Shown here one piece after another: positions 8,173 to 17,245 of a stretch of DNA of 64,000 nucleotides. The stretch's first letter is position 1, and each line of letters begins with the position of its first letter. The stretch is taken from the NCBI RefSeq assembly GCF_016495865.1, contig NZ_CP054706.1, positions 3,750,381-3,814,380 on the forward strand. Direction: 5' to 3'. Source of the DNA: Salicibibacter cibi. Its GTDB lineage: Bacteria; Bacillota; Bacilli; Bacillales; Marinococcaceae. The notes beneath the pieces are model-generated. The model did no database searches and was not told where the DNA came from. It was given only the letters and a program-made list of their open reading frames with translations. The position numbers and the translations under genes were made by a program.

Positions 8173-8973
8173 TTACACCAATTTTTGGATTGCTGTCGGC
8201 ATAAATGGGTCCGTATCAAGGATTTGAATGCCATTTGGCGTGCATTCTATCCCTTGTTCCTCCATGGTTTGCTCCGTCGTCATCCTGGCGAGTTCTTTCA
8301 TATTATTATCTTGGCTTAAATGTGCCAAATATACATAGCGCGTTTTCTCGCCGACGATTGTCGTTAGCGCCTTCGCCGCGTCGTCATTGGAAATATGACC
8401 GGTATCTCCAAGTATTCTTCGTTTAACATTCCACGGGTACCGCCCTATTCTGAGCATATTCATATCATGGTTCGATTCAAAGATCAGTGCATCGGCATCG
8501 GCGAGTGTTCCTTTAATATGATCACTGACGTAGCCCATATCTGTAGCCAATGCCAATTTTTTCTTTTCATGATGAAAAACAAAAAACATCGGGTCGGCAG
8601 CGTCATGGGAGACACCGAATGATTCCACATCCATGTCGGAAAACGTTCGTACATCCCCCGTTTCCAAGTGAAAGCATTGCGCTTTATCAATCGGTCCAAT
8701 CGCATCAACCATCTGTTTCCACGTACGCTCATTGGCATAAACAGGCAATTGATACTTACGGGCCAACACGCCGACACCTTTCACGTGATCGCTATGTTCA
8801 TGTGTGACGAGCAATGCGTCAATATCCGATAAGGAACGACCAATTTGTTGGAACATCTTCTCAATTTTTTTTCCGCTTAGCCCCGCATCAATTAATAGCC
8901 GCGTTTGGTTTGTTTCCACATATAGAGCATTTCCCGTACTCCCACTCGCTAAAACGCTAAAAGCAATCCCCAT
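8173..8973 (-). CDS. yycJ: Metallo-beta-lactamase-fold exonuclease YycJ/WalJ
   Basis: The 266-residue protein is a metallo-beta-lactamase-fold hydrolase with the metal motif THEHSDH and downstream GVSHDAADP, LALATDMGY and SNHD ligand segments. In Bacillus WalJ belongs to the wal operon and has been linked to DNA mismatch repair/exonuclease activity and to coordination of cell division with replication. The ATG at 8973 follows AGGAGG by 9 nt; two TTG codons just before it are closer to the ribosome site but less likely. It starts 13 nt after yycI on the same transcript. Confidence 0.92.
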   Translation of the reverse strand: MGIAFSVLASGSTGNALYVETNQTRLLIDAGLSGKKIEKMFQQIGRSLSDIDALLVTHEHSDHVKGVGVLARKYQLPVYANERTWKQMVDAIGPIDKAQCFHLETGDVRTFSDMDVESFGVSHDAADPMFFVFHHEKKKLALATDMGYVSDHIKGTLADADALIFESNHDMNMLRIGRYPWNVKRRILGDTGHISNDDAAKALTTIVGEKTRYVYLAHLSQDNNMKELARMTTEQTMEEQGIECTPNGIQILDTDPFMPTAIQKLV

Positions 8974-8986
8974 CAACAAAATCCTC

Positions 8987-9802
8987 CTATGGCTCCCGGA
9001 TTGTCTCCTCTCCTTCTACGGCAGAAACCAGGTAAACATCCGGCCGTTGGTTTTCATTCTCAAATTCTTCCTGAACCACAAATCGATAATAAGGGGCGTA
9101 CATCACTTCATTGCTCACATATTCCTCGGAGAGCGCACTATAATACACATATTCAACATTCGTCACGGTGGAATTAGTCGTTAGTGCATTCGCCTCAATG
9201 AGTGTATCAATGGCATCCACGGCAGAACTGATCGACTGCTCCGCCAAGTTATCCGTATAAACAAACTGTTGGGTAAACGAATCAATCGCCCCGTCTTCAT
9301 TTTCATTAACGGTGAGGTGCGTATTTCTCGGAGCAATCAGCGTCCTGTTTTCATGGTTGGCGTAATAATTAATTTCCGTTTCATCCCTGTTCGCAAACCG
9401 ATACGAATCTCCATCGTATACATACGTGTCTATAAATTCACGCCGCTCTTGCCAAGCGTCATCTTCATCAATCTCATAAGGTTCTTCGAGCCACACGGAG
9501 AGCTCACCGGTCTCCGAATCAAATTCAATATCGCTGAAAACATCGGCGTCGTCATAATTATTTTCCGCTTCCTCAGGGAGACTCTCCATAGTGCGGCTAC
9601 GGACAACGGAAAGGGCAACCTCCTCATTCGGGAGCTCCGTCTCGATATCAATGTTTTGATAGTCCAACTGAGCTTCCAGGTTGTCCTCTACTTCAACGTC
9701 CCCTTCGCGATTTTCCATGTGATTGAACAATTGAGCGATCAAAAAGCCATTTAAAAGTAAAAATGTGAAAATGAAAATCGTTTTCGTTTTATTCCAATCC
9801 AC
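8987..9802 (-). CDS. yycI: WalK regulator YycI
   Basis: The 271-residue protein has a single N-terminal membrane helix (KTIFIFTFLLLNGFLIAQLF) and an acidic extracytoplasmic domain. YycI and YycH form a membrane complex with the WalK sensor kinase and restrain it in Bacillus. The start is GTG (9802), overlapping the yycH stop by 14 nt, with a GGAAGGTGA site upstream. Such overlap indicates translational coupling. The family shows low sequence identity; assignment rests on topology, length and operon position. Confidence 0.9.
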   Translation of the reverse strand: MDWNKTKTIFIFTFLLLNGFLIAQLFNHMENREGDVEVEDNLEAQLDYQNIDIETELPNEEVALSVVRSRTMESLPEEAENNYDDADVFSDIEFDSETGELSVWLEEPYEIDEDDAWQERREFIDTYVYDGDSYRFANRDETEINYYANHENRTLIAPRNTHLTVNENEDGAIDSFTQQFVYTDNLAEQSISSAVDAIDTLIEANALTTNSTVTNVEYVYYSALSEEYVSNEVMYAPYYRFVVQEEFENENQRPDVYLVSAVEGEETIREP

Positions 9803-11156
9803 TCAAGTCACCTTCCTGATCCTCGCTGTCCAACCGGATCCAGCTGTCATCGCTTTTTGCATACCAATGGGGAACAACATATACGTACGTCTCTACTCTT
9901 TCCATTTCGTAACCGATGCGAATATCTTCGATGTTGTCGAGTTCGAGAGAGTCGCTTTCTTCAATTTCTGCCAACACTTCCTCACCGCCAAGGAGTTCCC
10001 GCATTTGACCCTCCGGATTTTCATCCAAAGGCTCATGCTCATCAAACATAAAAGCGGGACGATCATAACTGGAAATGACATCATTTTGCTGTGTCACATT
10101 AATGGAGGCATAATCAAACCATGAAGTATTTGTGTCCAGCACAGGCATGCCATCCACATGCATTCGGAATTGAACAGAATCGCCTCCACCGGACACACTC
10201 CAATCATAGAGCTGATAACTATTCGTAAAACCGCCATGCGCGTTAATGAACGTATAGGCATCGGAAATGATTTGCTCATTCTGGCCATCGGATATTTCAT
10301 TTTGAGGATAATCATACTCAATGTAATTGCCGAATCGGCTTAGCCGCATTTGCCGATCACTGGAATGATAAAGCTGATCCCCTTGCGCATCACTCCCCGA
10401 ATCCGGGGTAACTACGGATTCCCGGTCCGGAAACAAATAAGGAAGAAGCGCTTCTTCATCAATGCTTGTGGAATTAAATTGCAGTTGAGGGTAAGAAACA
10501 GGTTCCGACGGCAAATAAACAGGTTTTTGCAAAGAACCATCGTCCTCGCCTACATGTGCTTCGGTTGCGTAGGAAACACTGCTCCCGTCCATCTGTTCCA
10601 TATACGTATGAAACGTTTCAACATCCATATCAATATACCCTTCCAGGACCTGCTCGTCGTCAAAAGAAACAAGTTGGACACGCAAGGCGCCACCTTCATC
10701 GATTATAAGCAATCGTTCAAAATTAAACGTGTTTTCCTCTTGTTCAACAATGGATTGGTCATCTTCAAACCAACTTTCAACGAGTGTTAACGGAAGAGAT
10801 GTCGGGAAAATCAACTCAATTTTATCTTCTTCACTTTCATAGACACGTTCTTGTCCGACACCCTCCAGCATTTCGAAATTACTCCATTCAGAAGAGAACA
10901 GGTCTGTAGCCATATCATCAACGAAATCCAAAGAACCGTGGGTAGTGGTCCACTGTTCATCATCACGATGAAAGGTGACATTTGCCGGACCGACTACATC
11001 AGCCATTTCCACTTGGTCAGAGAGTTGTTCACTTTCCTCCACGCTTTCTTCATCCAAAAGCCCCAGCTCAGGTTGATACGTCCATAATTGCCAAGTAAAA
11101 ATAAGGCTAGTGATCACCAGAAGGCTTAGAAACACCGTTTTCACACGCTCAACCAT
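9789..11156 (-). CDS. yycH: WalK regulator YycH
   Basis: The 455-residue membrane-anchored protein has one N-terminal helix (VKTVFLSLLVITSLIFTWQLW) then a large acidic outer domain with the YycH family segment LPYLFPDRESV. It partners YycI in regulating WalK. The start at 11156 follows GGGAGGTGA and overlaps the walK stop codon by 8 nt, so the genes are coupled. A longer frame begins six codons earlier with GTG but lacks a site of its own. Confidence 0.9.
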   Translation of the reverse strand: MVERVKTVFLSLLVITSLIFTWQLWTYQPELGLLDEESVEESEQLSDQVEMADVVGPANVTFHRDDEQWTTTHGSLDFVDDMATDLFSSEWSNFEMLEGVGQERVYESEEDKIELIFPTSLPLTLVESWFEDDQSIVEQEENTFNFERLLIIDEGGALRVQLVSFDDEQVLEGYIDMDVETFHTYMEQMDGSSVSYATEAHVGEDDGSLQKPVYLPSEPVSYPQLQFNSTSIDEEALLPYLFPDRESVVTPDSGSDAQGDQLYHSSDRQMRLSRFGNYIEYDYPQNEISDGQNEQIISDAYTFINAHGGFTNSYQLYDWSVSGGGDSVQFRMHVDGMPVLDTNTSWFDYASINVTQQNDVISSYDRPAFMFDEHEPLDENPEGQMRELLGGEEVLAEIEESDSLELDNIEDIRIGYEMERVETYVYVVPHWYAKSDDSWIRLDSEDQEGDLSGLE

Positions 11157-12996
11157 TGCTTTCACCTCCCGCACCGGAAGACGCCAAAGGCAAGGATATC
11201 GTTATTCTCGTCCCTTGGCCCGGTTCACTGGATACCCACACCGAGCCTTGGTGGGCATCAATCATTTCTTTCACGATGGCAAGTCCCAATCCCGTGCCGC
11301 CCAAGTTTCTGGCCCGGGCCTTATCCACGCGGTAGAAACGATCAAATATTTTATGTTGATCTTTTATCGGAATTCCCTGTCCTTCATCCAGGATATCAAT
11401 CAATACCTCGTTTTCTCTTAGCTTCGCCCCGACCGTAATCGTACCGCCCTCAGGGGAAAATTTGAGCGCGTTGGAAATGATGTTATTGAACACTTGGGTC
11501 ATTTTATCACTGTCCATATATACTTGAATCGGCCAGTGGGAAAAATGCCGGACAAACGAAACGTCCCGATCTTTAACAAGCATCTCAAACCGATCCACCA
11601 AGTGTTGTAACCAATAAATTAAATCGTGGCGTTCTGTATAAATTCCATGTTCTTGCACATCCATTTTCGACAATTGCAATAGGTCATTCACGAGACGAAT
11701 CATACGGTCCGTTTCCACTTGAATGACATTCAAAAACCGCGGGGCAAGATCTTCATCAGCCATGGCACCATCTTCCAATGCCTCCATGTAACTCTTTAAT
11801 GTCGTTAACGGCGTGCGTAATTCATGAGAAACATTTGCTACGAATTCACGACGCTCTCTCTCCAATTTTTCCTTTTCCGTGACATCATGAAGCACTGTAA
11901 TCAAACCGGTCACATAGCCGCTTTCGCTTCGGAGAACGGAAAAGCTCGCTTCTAACAGAGAATCCCCTCGTTCATCACTGAAATCCAAAATCAACGGTTC
12001 CGTATAATCATAGAGATCACTGGGGGCGACCTGTCCCGAAAGATCCAATATGTCGGGGAGAGGCCGGCCTTTTGCCTCTTCACTGTCTAAAGATAACAAT
12101 ATTTCCGCTTGTTTATTGAGCAAAATAATACGGCCAAGTTCATCCGTGGCGATCACGCCATCTGTCATATGGGAAAGGACAGAGCTAAGCTTCCGCCTTT
12201 CCCCTTCTGTTGTGGCATTCGCTTCTTTTAAATTCATTGCCAGCGTATTAAAGGAAGAGGCGAGCTCCCCGATTTCATCATTCCCGTAAACACGAACACG
12301 ACGACTGAAGTCTCCTTCACTCATCACCGCGGACTGTTTCTGCATATCTCTAATCGGACGAGTAACGGTTCTCGATAAAAGAACGCCGATCATTGCCGTA
12401 ATCACCAGTGCAATGCCCCCACTCGTCATAAAAATGTTATTAATTTGCGTCACTTCATCGTACATATCTTCCATTGATGATTCCAAATGAATGGCTCCAA
12501 TGACTTCATCATCGTCTCCATGCAAGGGTTGCGTGATCACCCGCATACGAAAGCCGGTATCCGGGTCCAACAACATATCATTCGACTCTTGATCAAGCAA
12601 TGCCTGGGAGACACGTATTTCCGTATTCAGCAATCCGCCGCTTTGCGTTCCGTGTTGATTGTGAGCCAGTACATTCTGCTGGCTGTCCACCACTTGAATG
12701 GTGGACCCGGTACTGCTTAGCTCATTCACTTCATAACGAGAAATTAAATCATTAATTTCTTCGTTCATTTCATTTTGATCCGTATCATCCGTTTCTTGTA
12801 TAAGCGTTTGTTCAATATTGTAAGAGAGCAAACTCATTTGGTCTTCCAATGCACCCCGATGATTTTCGACAAATCGTTCTTCAAGACGATCCATGAAAAA
12901 GATTCCAATAACCTGAAACGCAATCAGCAAAAGCATGACGTAAATAAATATTAATTTAAATTGAAAAGATTTAAAGAAACCCGCAATTCGCTTCAT
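11149..12996 (-). CDS. walK: Sensor histidine kinase WalK
   Basis: WalK (YycG, 615 residues) is the essential sensor kinase of cell-wall homeostasis. In order: membrane helix (about 12-34), extracytoplasmic Cache-like domain, second helix (about 185-207), HAMP domain (RTVTRPIRDMQ), PAS domain (VLSHMTDGVIATDELGRI), dimerisation/phosphoacceptor domain with FVANVSHELRTPL, and an ATPase domain with NIISNALKFSPEGG and GGTGLGLAIVK. It lies 6 nt after walR. All catalytic motifs are intact. Confidence 0.97.
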   Translation of the reverse strand: MKRIAGFFKSFQFKLIFIYVMLLLIAFQVIGIFFMDRLEERFVENHRGALEDQMSLLSYNIEQTLIQETDDTDQNEMNEEINDLISRYEVNELSSTGSTIQVVDSQQNVLAHNQHGTQSGGLLNTEIRVSQALLDQESNDMLLDPDTGFRMRVITQPLHGDDDEVIGAIHLESSMEDMYDEVTQINNIFMTSGGIALVITAMIGVLLSRTVTRPIRDMQKQSAVMSEGDFSRRVRVYGNDEIGELASSFNTLAMNLKEANATTEGERRKLSSVLSHMTDGVIATDELGRIILLNKQAEILLSLDSEEAKGRPLPDILDLSGQVAPSDLYDYTEPLILDFSDERGDSLLEASFSVLRSESGYVTGLITVLHDVTEKEKLERERREFVANVSHELRTPLTTLKSYMEALEDGAMADEDLAPRFLNVIQVETDRMIRLVNDLLQLSKMDVQEHGIYTERHDLIYWLQHLVDRFEMLVKDRDVSFVRHFSHWPIQVYMDSDKMTQVFNNIISNALKFSPEGGTITVGAKLRENEVLIDILDEGQGIPIKDQHKIFDRFYRVDKARARNLGGTGLGLAIVKEMIDAHQGSVWVSSEPGQGTRITISLPLASSGAGGESNG

Positions 12997-13002
12997 CCAA
13001 CT

Positions 13003-13707
13003 CTACTCCTGTTCGGGATGCCGAAGATAATAACCTACCCCTCTTCTTGTAATAATCCAATTTGGATAACTGGGGTTATCTTCTACTTTCTCCCGCAGTC
13101 GGCGCACCGTGACATCAACGGTACGTACATCTCCAAAATAGTCATAGCCCCAAACGGACTGCAAAAGGTCTTCCCGTGACATCACTTGTCCAATATGACT
13201 CCCTAAATAATGGATTAATTCAAACTCCCGATGAGTAAGCTCAATTGGAGTCCCCCGCTTACGAACGAGGTAAGCTTCCGGGTCAATTGTCAAATCCCCG
13301 ATTTGCTTAGTCCCGGTATTTTTTCGTTCTGCTTCGGGGACAACTTGAAGCCTGCGAATATTCGCTTTCACACGCGCAAGCAATTCACGGGTACTAAAGG
13401 GCTTGGTTACATAATCATCGGCACCCAATTCAAGGCCGAGCACTTTATCGATCTCCGAGTCTTTTGCCGTAAGCATAATAATCGGCATATCATAATTTTT
13501 GCGAACTTCACGGCACACTTCCATCCCATCTTTATTTGGAAGCATAATATCGAGTAAAATGAGATCAGGCTTAAAAGCGTCTACTTTTTCAAGCGCTTCT
13601 GTGCCATCATAGGCAACCTCGATTTCAAAGCCTTCTTTTTGCAGTGAAAATTCGAGAATATCGGCAATCGGTTGCTCATCATCGACAACCAGAATTTTTT
13701 CATTCAT
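13003..13707 (-). CDS. walR: Response regulator WalR
   Basis: WalR (YycF, 234 residues) is the OmpR/PhoB-family partner of WalK and controls cell-wall hydrolase genes. The receiver domain has the acidic pocket VVDDE and phospho-acceptor region [13 protein letters not shown], with LTAKDSE and KPFSTREL. The winged-helix domain ends with [12 protein letters not shown]...[10 protein letters not shown]. It is the first gene of the wal operon; a TATAAT-like -10 element lies about 40 nt upstream on the minus strand (13743-13748). Confidence 0.97.
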   Translation of the reverse strand: MNEKILVVDDEQPIADILEFSLQKEGFEIEVAYDGTEALEKVDAFKPDLILLDIMLPNKDGMEVCREVRKNYDMPIIMLTAKDSEIDKVLGLELGADDYVTKPFSTRELLARVKANIRRLQVVPEAERKNTGTKQIGDLTIDPEAYLVRKRGTPIELTHREFELIHYLGSHIGQVMSREDLLQSVWGYDYFGDVRTVDVTVRRLREKVEDNPSYPNWIITRRGVGYYLRHPEQE

Positions 13708-13797
13708 GATTTTTTCGCCTCATTTCGTATTTCTGTAGCCATATTATACAAGTATTGTAACATAGCTACGCGTTTAATGACGCTTATCGATGCATAC

Positions 13798-13823
13798 AAA
13801 AAAACCCCGGGGCATTCCGGGGG
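13798..13823 (-). terminator. Terminator of the tRNA operon
   Basis: A CCCCGG/CCGGGG stem is followed by seven T residues on the minus strand, 17 nt after the CCA end of tRNA-Phe. Confidence 0.8.
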
Positions 13824-13839
13824 ATATCAATTATAAGCA

Positions 13840-13915
13840 TGGTGGCTCGAGACGGAATCGAACCGCCGACACGTAGATTTTCAGTCTACTGCTCTACCGA
13901 CTGAGCTATCGAGCC
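13840..13915 (-). tRNA. tRNA-Phe (GAA)
   Basis: The 76-nt minus-strand gene has a 7-bp acceptor stem (GGCTCGA/TCGAGCC), the anticodon GAA in the loop CTGAAAA, the T loop GGTTCGATTCC and an encoded CCA end. Confidence 0.95.
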
Positions 13916-13927
13916 AACATATGTAAA

Positions 13928-14003
13928 TGGCGGGCCTGACGGGATTCGAACCCGCGATCTCCTGCGTGACAGGCAGGCATGTTAACCGCTACACCACAGG
14001 CCC
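13928..14003 (-). tRNA. tRNA-Asp (GTC)
   Basis: The 76-nt minus-strand gene has the acceptor stem GGGCCTG/CAGGCCC, the anticodon GTC (CTGTCAC loop), T loop GGTTCGAATCC and an encoded CCA. It is 12 nt upstream of tRNA-Phe in the same transcript. Confidence 0.95.
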
Positions 14004-14010
14004 TTATTTT

Positions 14011-14090
14011 TTAGAAAACTTGGCTTTTCACCAAACATTTATGGCGAAAGCCTTCGCCCATCTTATGTAGGTAATAAAGTTGATTTATAC
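14011..14090 (+). repeat. ~80-bp hairpin repeat, copy A
   Basis: This copy lies between two tRNA genes. Core: AGAAAACTTGGCTTTTC then a loop, then TGGCGAAAGCC and TTATGTA-GTAA-AAAGTTGATTTATAC. The arms GGCTTTTCACCA and TGGCGAAAGCC form a hairpin. Other copies are at 45183, 50045 (inverted) and 62795. Confidence 0.85.
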
Positions 14091-14095
14091 TTTAT

Positions 14096-14171
14096 TGGTG
14101 AGCCATGGAGGATTCGAACCTCCGACCCTCTGATTAAAAGTCAGATGCTCTGCCAGCTGAGCTAATGGCTC
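14096..14171 (-). tRNA. tRNA-Lys (TTT)
   Basis: The 76-nt minus-strand gene has the acceptor stem GAGCCAT/ATGGCTC, anticodon TTT within CTTTTAA, T loop GGTTCGAATCC and encoded CCA. It is the first tRNA of the Lys-Asp-Phe cluster. Confidence 0.95.
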
Positions 14172-14283
14172 ATTAAGCCCAAAGACAGAATTTATCTTAG
14201 CACGTTCGGCGTTTAAATGCAATGGGGAATGGCAAATTGCTCGTTGGAAAACCCTAAGCGCATATTTACAAAAGGAGGATCCT

Positions 14284-14991
14284 ATGCTCAAACGGACCAC
14301 ACATCGGCCTCATTCGCTTCCTAAAGGACCTTGGCTAATGACCCAGACATGGAAAAATGTATTATTCGCCCATTGGCCACTTTCGCCGACAACATTGCAA
14401 ACGAAAATTCCGGCTCCTCTGGAGATTGATACCTATGATGGCCAAGCGTGGATCGGGATCATTCCTTTTGATATCGTGCGATTACGCGCCCGTTTCCTTC
14501 CGCCTGTGCCATTTGCGCATGCCTTCCCCGAAGTAAATGTGCGAACGTATGTCACATTTAACGGTCAACCCGGTGTTTATTTTTTTAGCCTGGATGCCGA
14601 TCACCGGCTGGCCGTGCGCATGGCGCGCTCACTGTTTCACCTTCCTTATTTTTATGCCGATATGGAGGTTAAAAGGGAAAACGGCTTCATTCGCTATCAC
14701 AGTTATCGGCCAAATGCGATGTTTGAAGCCGCTTATCAACCGACGTCGCACGTTTTCACAGCAGAAAAAGGCACCTTGGATGACTGGCTCACCGAACGGT
14801 ACCGGTTATATACGACGCATCGGCGAAATTTATATGCCCTTGATATCCACCATAACCCATGGCCGTTACAGCATGCCGAGGCAGATTTTCACAAAAACAC
14901 GATGTTTCTCGAATTATCAAATACGAAACCTTTGCTTCATTATGCGAAAAGACAAAAGGTTTTCTTTTGGCCGCTTCATCGTTGCACCTGA
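14284..14991 (+). CDS. DUF2071 family protein (YqjF-like)
   Basis: The 235-residue protein matches the DUF2071 (YqjF) family: it opens with a TWKNVLFAHWPL segment, then IDTYDGQAWIGIIPF, and the conserved FPEVNVRTYVTFNGQPGVYFFSLDA. The family has an acetoacetate-decarboxylase-like fold but no established reaction. A strong AAAGGAGG site precedes the ATG. It starts a probable three-gene run with an acetyltransferase 38 nt later and an aldo/keto reductase. No signal peptide is seen. Confidence 0.82.
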   Translation: MLKRTTHRPHSLPKGPWLMTQTWKNVLFAHWPLSPTTLQTKIPAPLEIDTYDGQAWIGIIPFDIVRLRARFLPPVPFAHAFPEVNVRTYVTFNGQPGVYFFSLDADHRLAVRMARSLFHLPYFYADMEVKRENGFIRYHSYRPNAMFEAAYQPTSHVFTAEKGTLDDWLTERYRLYTTHRRNLYALDIHHNPWPLQHAEADFHKNTMFLELSNTKPLLHYAKRQKVFFWPLHRCT

Positions 14992-15029
14992 TATACTAAT
15001 GGTAAGCAACAATCAAATAGGAGCATTAC

Positions 15030-15536
15030 ATGATACGATACGCGCAAAAGACAGACATGGCGGAAATTATGAACATCGTGAAGAAAACGGTCCGGGTGAT
15101 GAATGCAGACGGCAGTGACCAATGGAACGGAAGCTATCCAACATCCCGGCATTTTTTAACAGACATCAACAAGCAATCTCTTTTCGTGCTAGTAGCCGGC
15201 GGGAAAATTAGCGGTTTTATAACGGTTGACCAAAATATTGATTCACGATTTCAACAAATGACGTGGACGTATCCCGATCAGGACGCCGGGACCTTTCATC
15301 GGCTGGCAGTGGATCCTGACGGGCGTAATCATGGAGTGGCGAGTCAGCTTATCCACTTTGCCGAAGCCAAATGTGCAGCAGAGGAATTGAAAACGATGAA
15401 AATTGATACGTACGCACTTAATCAGAGCGCCCGCGCTTTGTTTGAACGTCTCGGCTATAAACTCGTCGGCTTTTCAAGGGAAGGAACCGGAAAGCCTTAT
15501 CCGTTTTATTATTATGAAAAAATCTTAAGCGTTTAA
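15030..15536 (+). CDS. GNAT family N-acetyltransferase
   Basis: The 168-residue protein is a GNAT acetyltransferase using acetyl-CoA. The acetyl-CoA loop motif appears as RLAVDPDGRNHGVASQLI, and the C-terminal ARALFERLGYKLVG is the usual motif-B region. The substrate cannot be deduced; small-molecule or peptide N-acetylation is the family range. An AATAGGAG site precedes the ATG. Its stop is 12 nt from the next gene's start, which suggests one transcript. Confidence 0.85.
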   Translation: MIRYAQKTDMAEIMNIVKKTVRVMNADGSDQWNGSYPTSRHFLTDINKQSLFVLVAGGKISGFITVDQNIDSRFQQMTWTYPDQDAGTFHRLAVDPDGRNHGVASQLIHFAEAKCAAEELKTMKIDTYALNQSARALFERLGYKLVGFSREGTGKPYPFYYYEKILSV

Positions 15537-15548
15537 GGAGGAGAAGAA

Positions 15549-16435
15549 ATGGAACGTTTAGACCGCATCAAAGAGTCCTTGCAAAACCGCACGGTTACAT
15601 TGCCCGATGGTACCGCTCTTCCGAGCATCGGACAAGGCACATGGAAAATGGGAGAACATCCCGATAGCAAAGATGATGAAATACAAGCCTTGCAACTCGG
15701 CCTTGATCTGGGAATGAATGTCATAGACACCGCGGAAATGTATGGGGATGGGCGAGCGGAACAAATCGCCGGAGAAGCCATTAAAAATCGCAGGGACGAT
15801 GCTTTCCTCGTGTCAAAGGTCTATCCCCACAATGCTAGTCTGTCAAAAATCCAGACCGCTTGCGAAAACAGTTTGCGGCGATTGAAGACCGATTACTTGG
15901 ATATGTACCTTTTGCACTGGCGAGGGTCTTCTGCAGGGCTTCAGGAAACAGTTGAAGGCTTGGAAGCACTTCGTAAGGAAGGGAAAATATTACGGTGGGG
16001 GGTATCCAACTTTGATACCTCGGATATGAAAGAGCTCTTGGATATCAGAAATGGAGGTTATTGTTCCACAAATCAAGTGCTGTATCATTTGGGTTCACGG
16101 GGGATTGATTATGATCTACTCCCGTGGCAACGCCAACATCAAATGCCGATTATGGCATACAGCCCCTTGGCCAAGGCGGTTCACTCATCAGCCAATTGAT
16201 GAACAACCTGACCATTAAAGAAATTGCCGAAAAACATAAAGCGAGACCTCTGCAAATCGCGCTAGCCTGGACGATACGAACAAAAGGCATTCTCGCCATA
16301 CCGAAGGGCACGAGTGAAAATCATGTCATCGAAAATGCGGAAGCTGCCACGATCGCGTTGTCAGAAGATGATCTACGAAAGATTGATAAGGTATTCCCAA
16401 AACCGGAGCGAAAGATGCCTTTGGATATTATTTGA
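15549..16435 (+). pseudogene. Aldo/keto reductase, interrupted by a 1-nt deletion
   Basis: An NADPH-dependent aldo/keto reductase frame is split near 16170. The first part (to a stop at 16199) has the catalytic tetrad: Asp and Tyr in DTAEMYGDG, Lys in VSKVYP, His in LLHW. The second part resumes one frame away with GGSLISQL and ends IDKVFPKP...PLDII. At the break the family reads YSPLAQGG, so GCCCAAG has become GCCAAG. Adding one base makes 888 nt, an intact 295-residue enzyme. A strong site (TAAGGAGG) precedes the ATG. Either a true pseudogene or a sequence error. Confidence 0.85.
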
Positions 16436-16480
16436 ATCCCCCGTCACTAACGGGACGAGATTCTTGATTCCAGCGTCCAA
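16432..16480 (-). mobile_element. Solo IS605-type right end / omega-RNA 3' end
   Basis: Read on the minus strand, GGAATCAAGAATCTCG is followed by a CCCGT/ACGGG hairpin and ends in TTCAA. The same arrangement stands at the right end of the decayed tnpB at 59384-59430. No tnpB or tnpA accompanies it. The TTCAA end lies on the stop codon of the aldo/keto reductase, and a MITE begins 18 nt beyond the other side. Confidence 0.6.
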
Positions 16481-16497
16481 ACAATTTCACTTATTTA

Positions 16498-16776
16498 GGG
16501 ACTGCTGAATAACGGAAAAGACTGGCACATAAGTATTTTCCGTTGGTGTTGTCAAAACTGGATGCAAGGAAATCCATCCTATAAGCAAAAAACCCTTGCA
16601 CTTCTGGCAACGTATGGAGAGATGACGCTGCAATGGCGTAGACATCAAAACGGACGCGTCAAGCCCCCGCAGCGCCGGTTTTGCGCGAGGAGGCTTGACC
16701 GTTCGTCCGCGGAAAGCGAAGCCATGGAAGCGGCATCCCGGCTTCAGCTGATAACTGCAAGTTGTTCAGCAATCCC
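16498..16776. mobile_element. MITE copy 4 (279 bp)
   Basis: Same ends, interior and orientation as the other copies. Flanks TTATTTA and TATGTAT do not form an exact duplication (TATTTA against TATGTA), so the target site has mutated or recombined. Confidence 0.85.
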
Positions 16777-17208
16777 TATGTATATTTAACTTCTTGATAC
16801 GTAACAATATAATAACCACATCATCCCCTAAAGTTGAGCCATCGCCTTCTTACATTAGTTCCCCCTATAAACTGATAATCGTAAGAAACGGGAATGATGA
16901 TCACGGTGTTCACTTAATCCACTCTTGATGAGCAACAGGAAGTGAATCTGGCGAAAGGCTAAATCGGTGATCTTCCACCGCTTGGCTCTTTTCGCCTTTG
17001 TTTTCATGCAGTTTATCAACTCTGCTTGGTCTATTCCGATACCTGCCGATGACATTCACCTTCTCCCCCTTCATGAAACAGGGGTAACGATGCTAACAAC
17101 GGCTCTCGGGATCACCCCTCAGCAATCCGAATACAACCGCCGAGACAAGAAACCGCGAAGAACATCGCGGCCATAAACGTAAGTCCCGAGTATTCTGCTG
17201 ATCCTTTC
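16777..17208. other. Intergenic stretch without recognised content
   Basis: About 430 bp with only short open frames that lack ribosome sites. I see no RNA, repeat or protein signature in it. Confidence 0.5.
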
Positions 17209-17243
17209 ATAAAAATGACCCCGGTATTTAGCCAGGGTCATTT
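17209..17243 (-). terminator. Terminator after gabD
   Basis: A perfect 9-bp stem (AAATGACCC/GGGTCATTT) with a 13-nt loop begins right after the gabD stop and is followed by TTTTTATG on the minus strand. Confidence 0.8.
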
Positions 17244-17245
17244 CA

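Noticed and set aside
14085..14300. A 71-codon frame over tRNA-Lys
   Set aside because: It reads through the tRNA gene (the LAQLAEHLTFNQRVGGSNP-type peptide is a common tRNA artefact).
16855..17055. A 66-codon minus-strand frame in the gap before gabD
   Set aside because: No ribosome site, no recognised family, and a basic composition typical of spurious frames.
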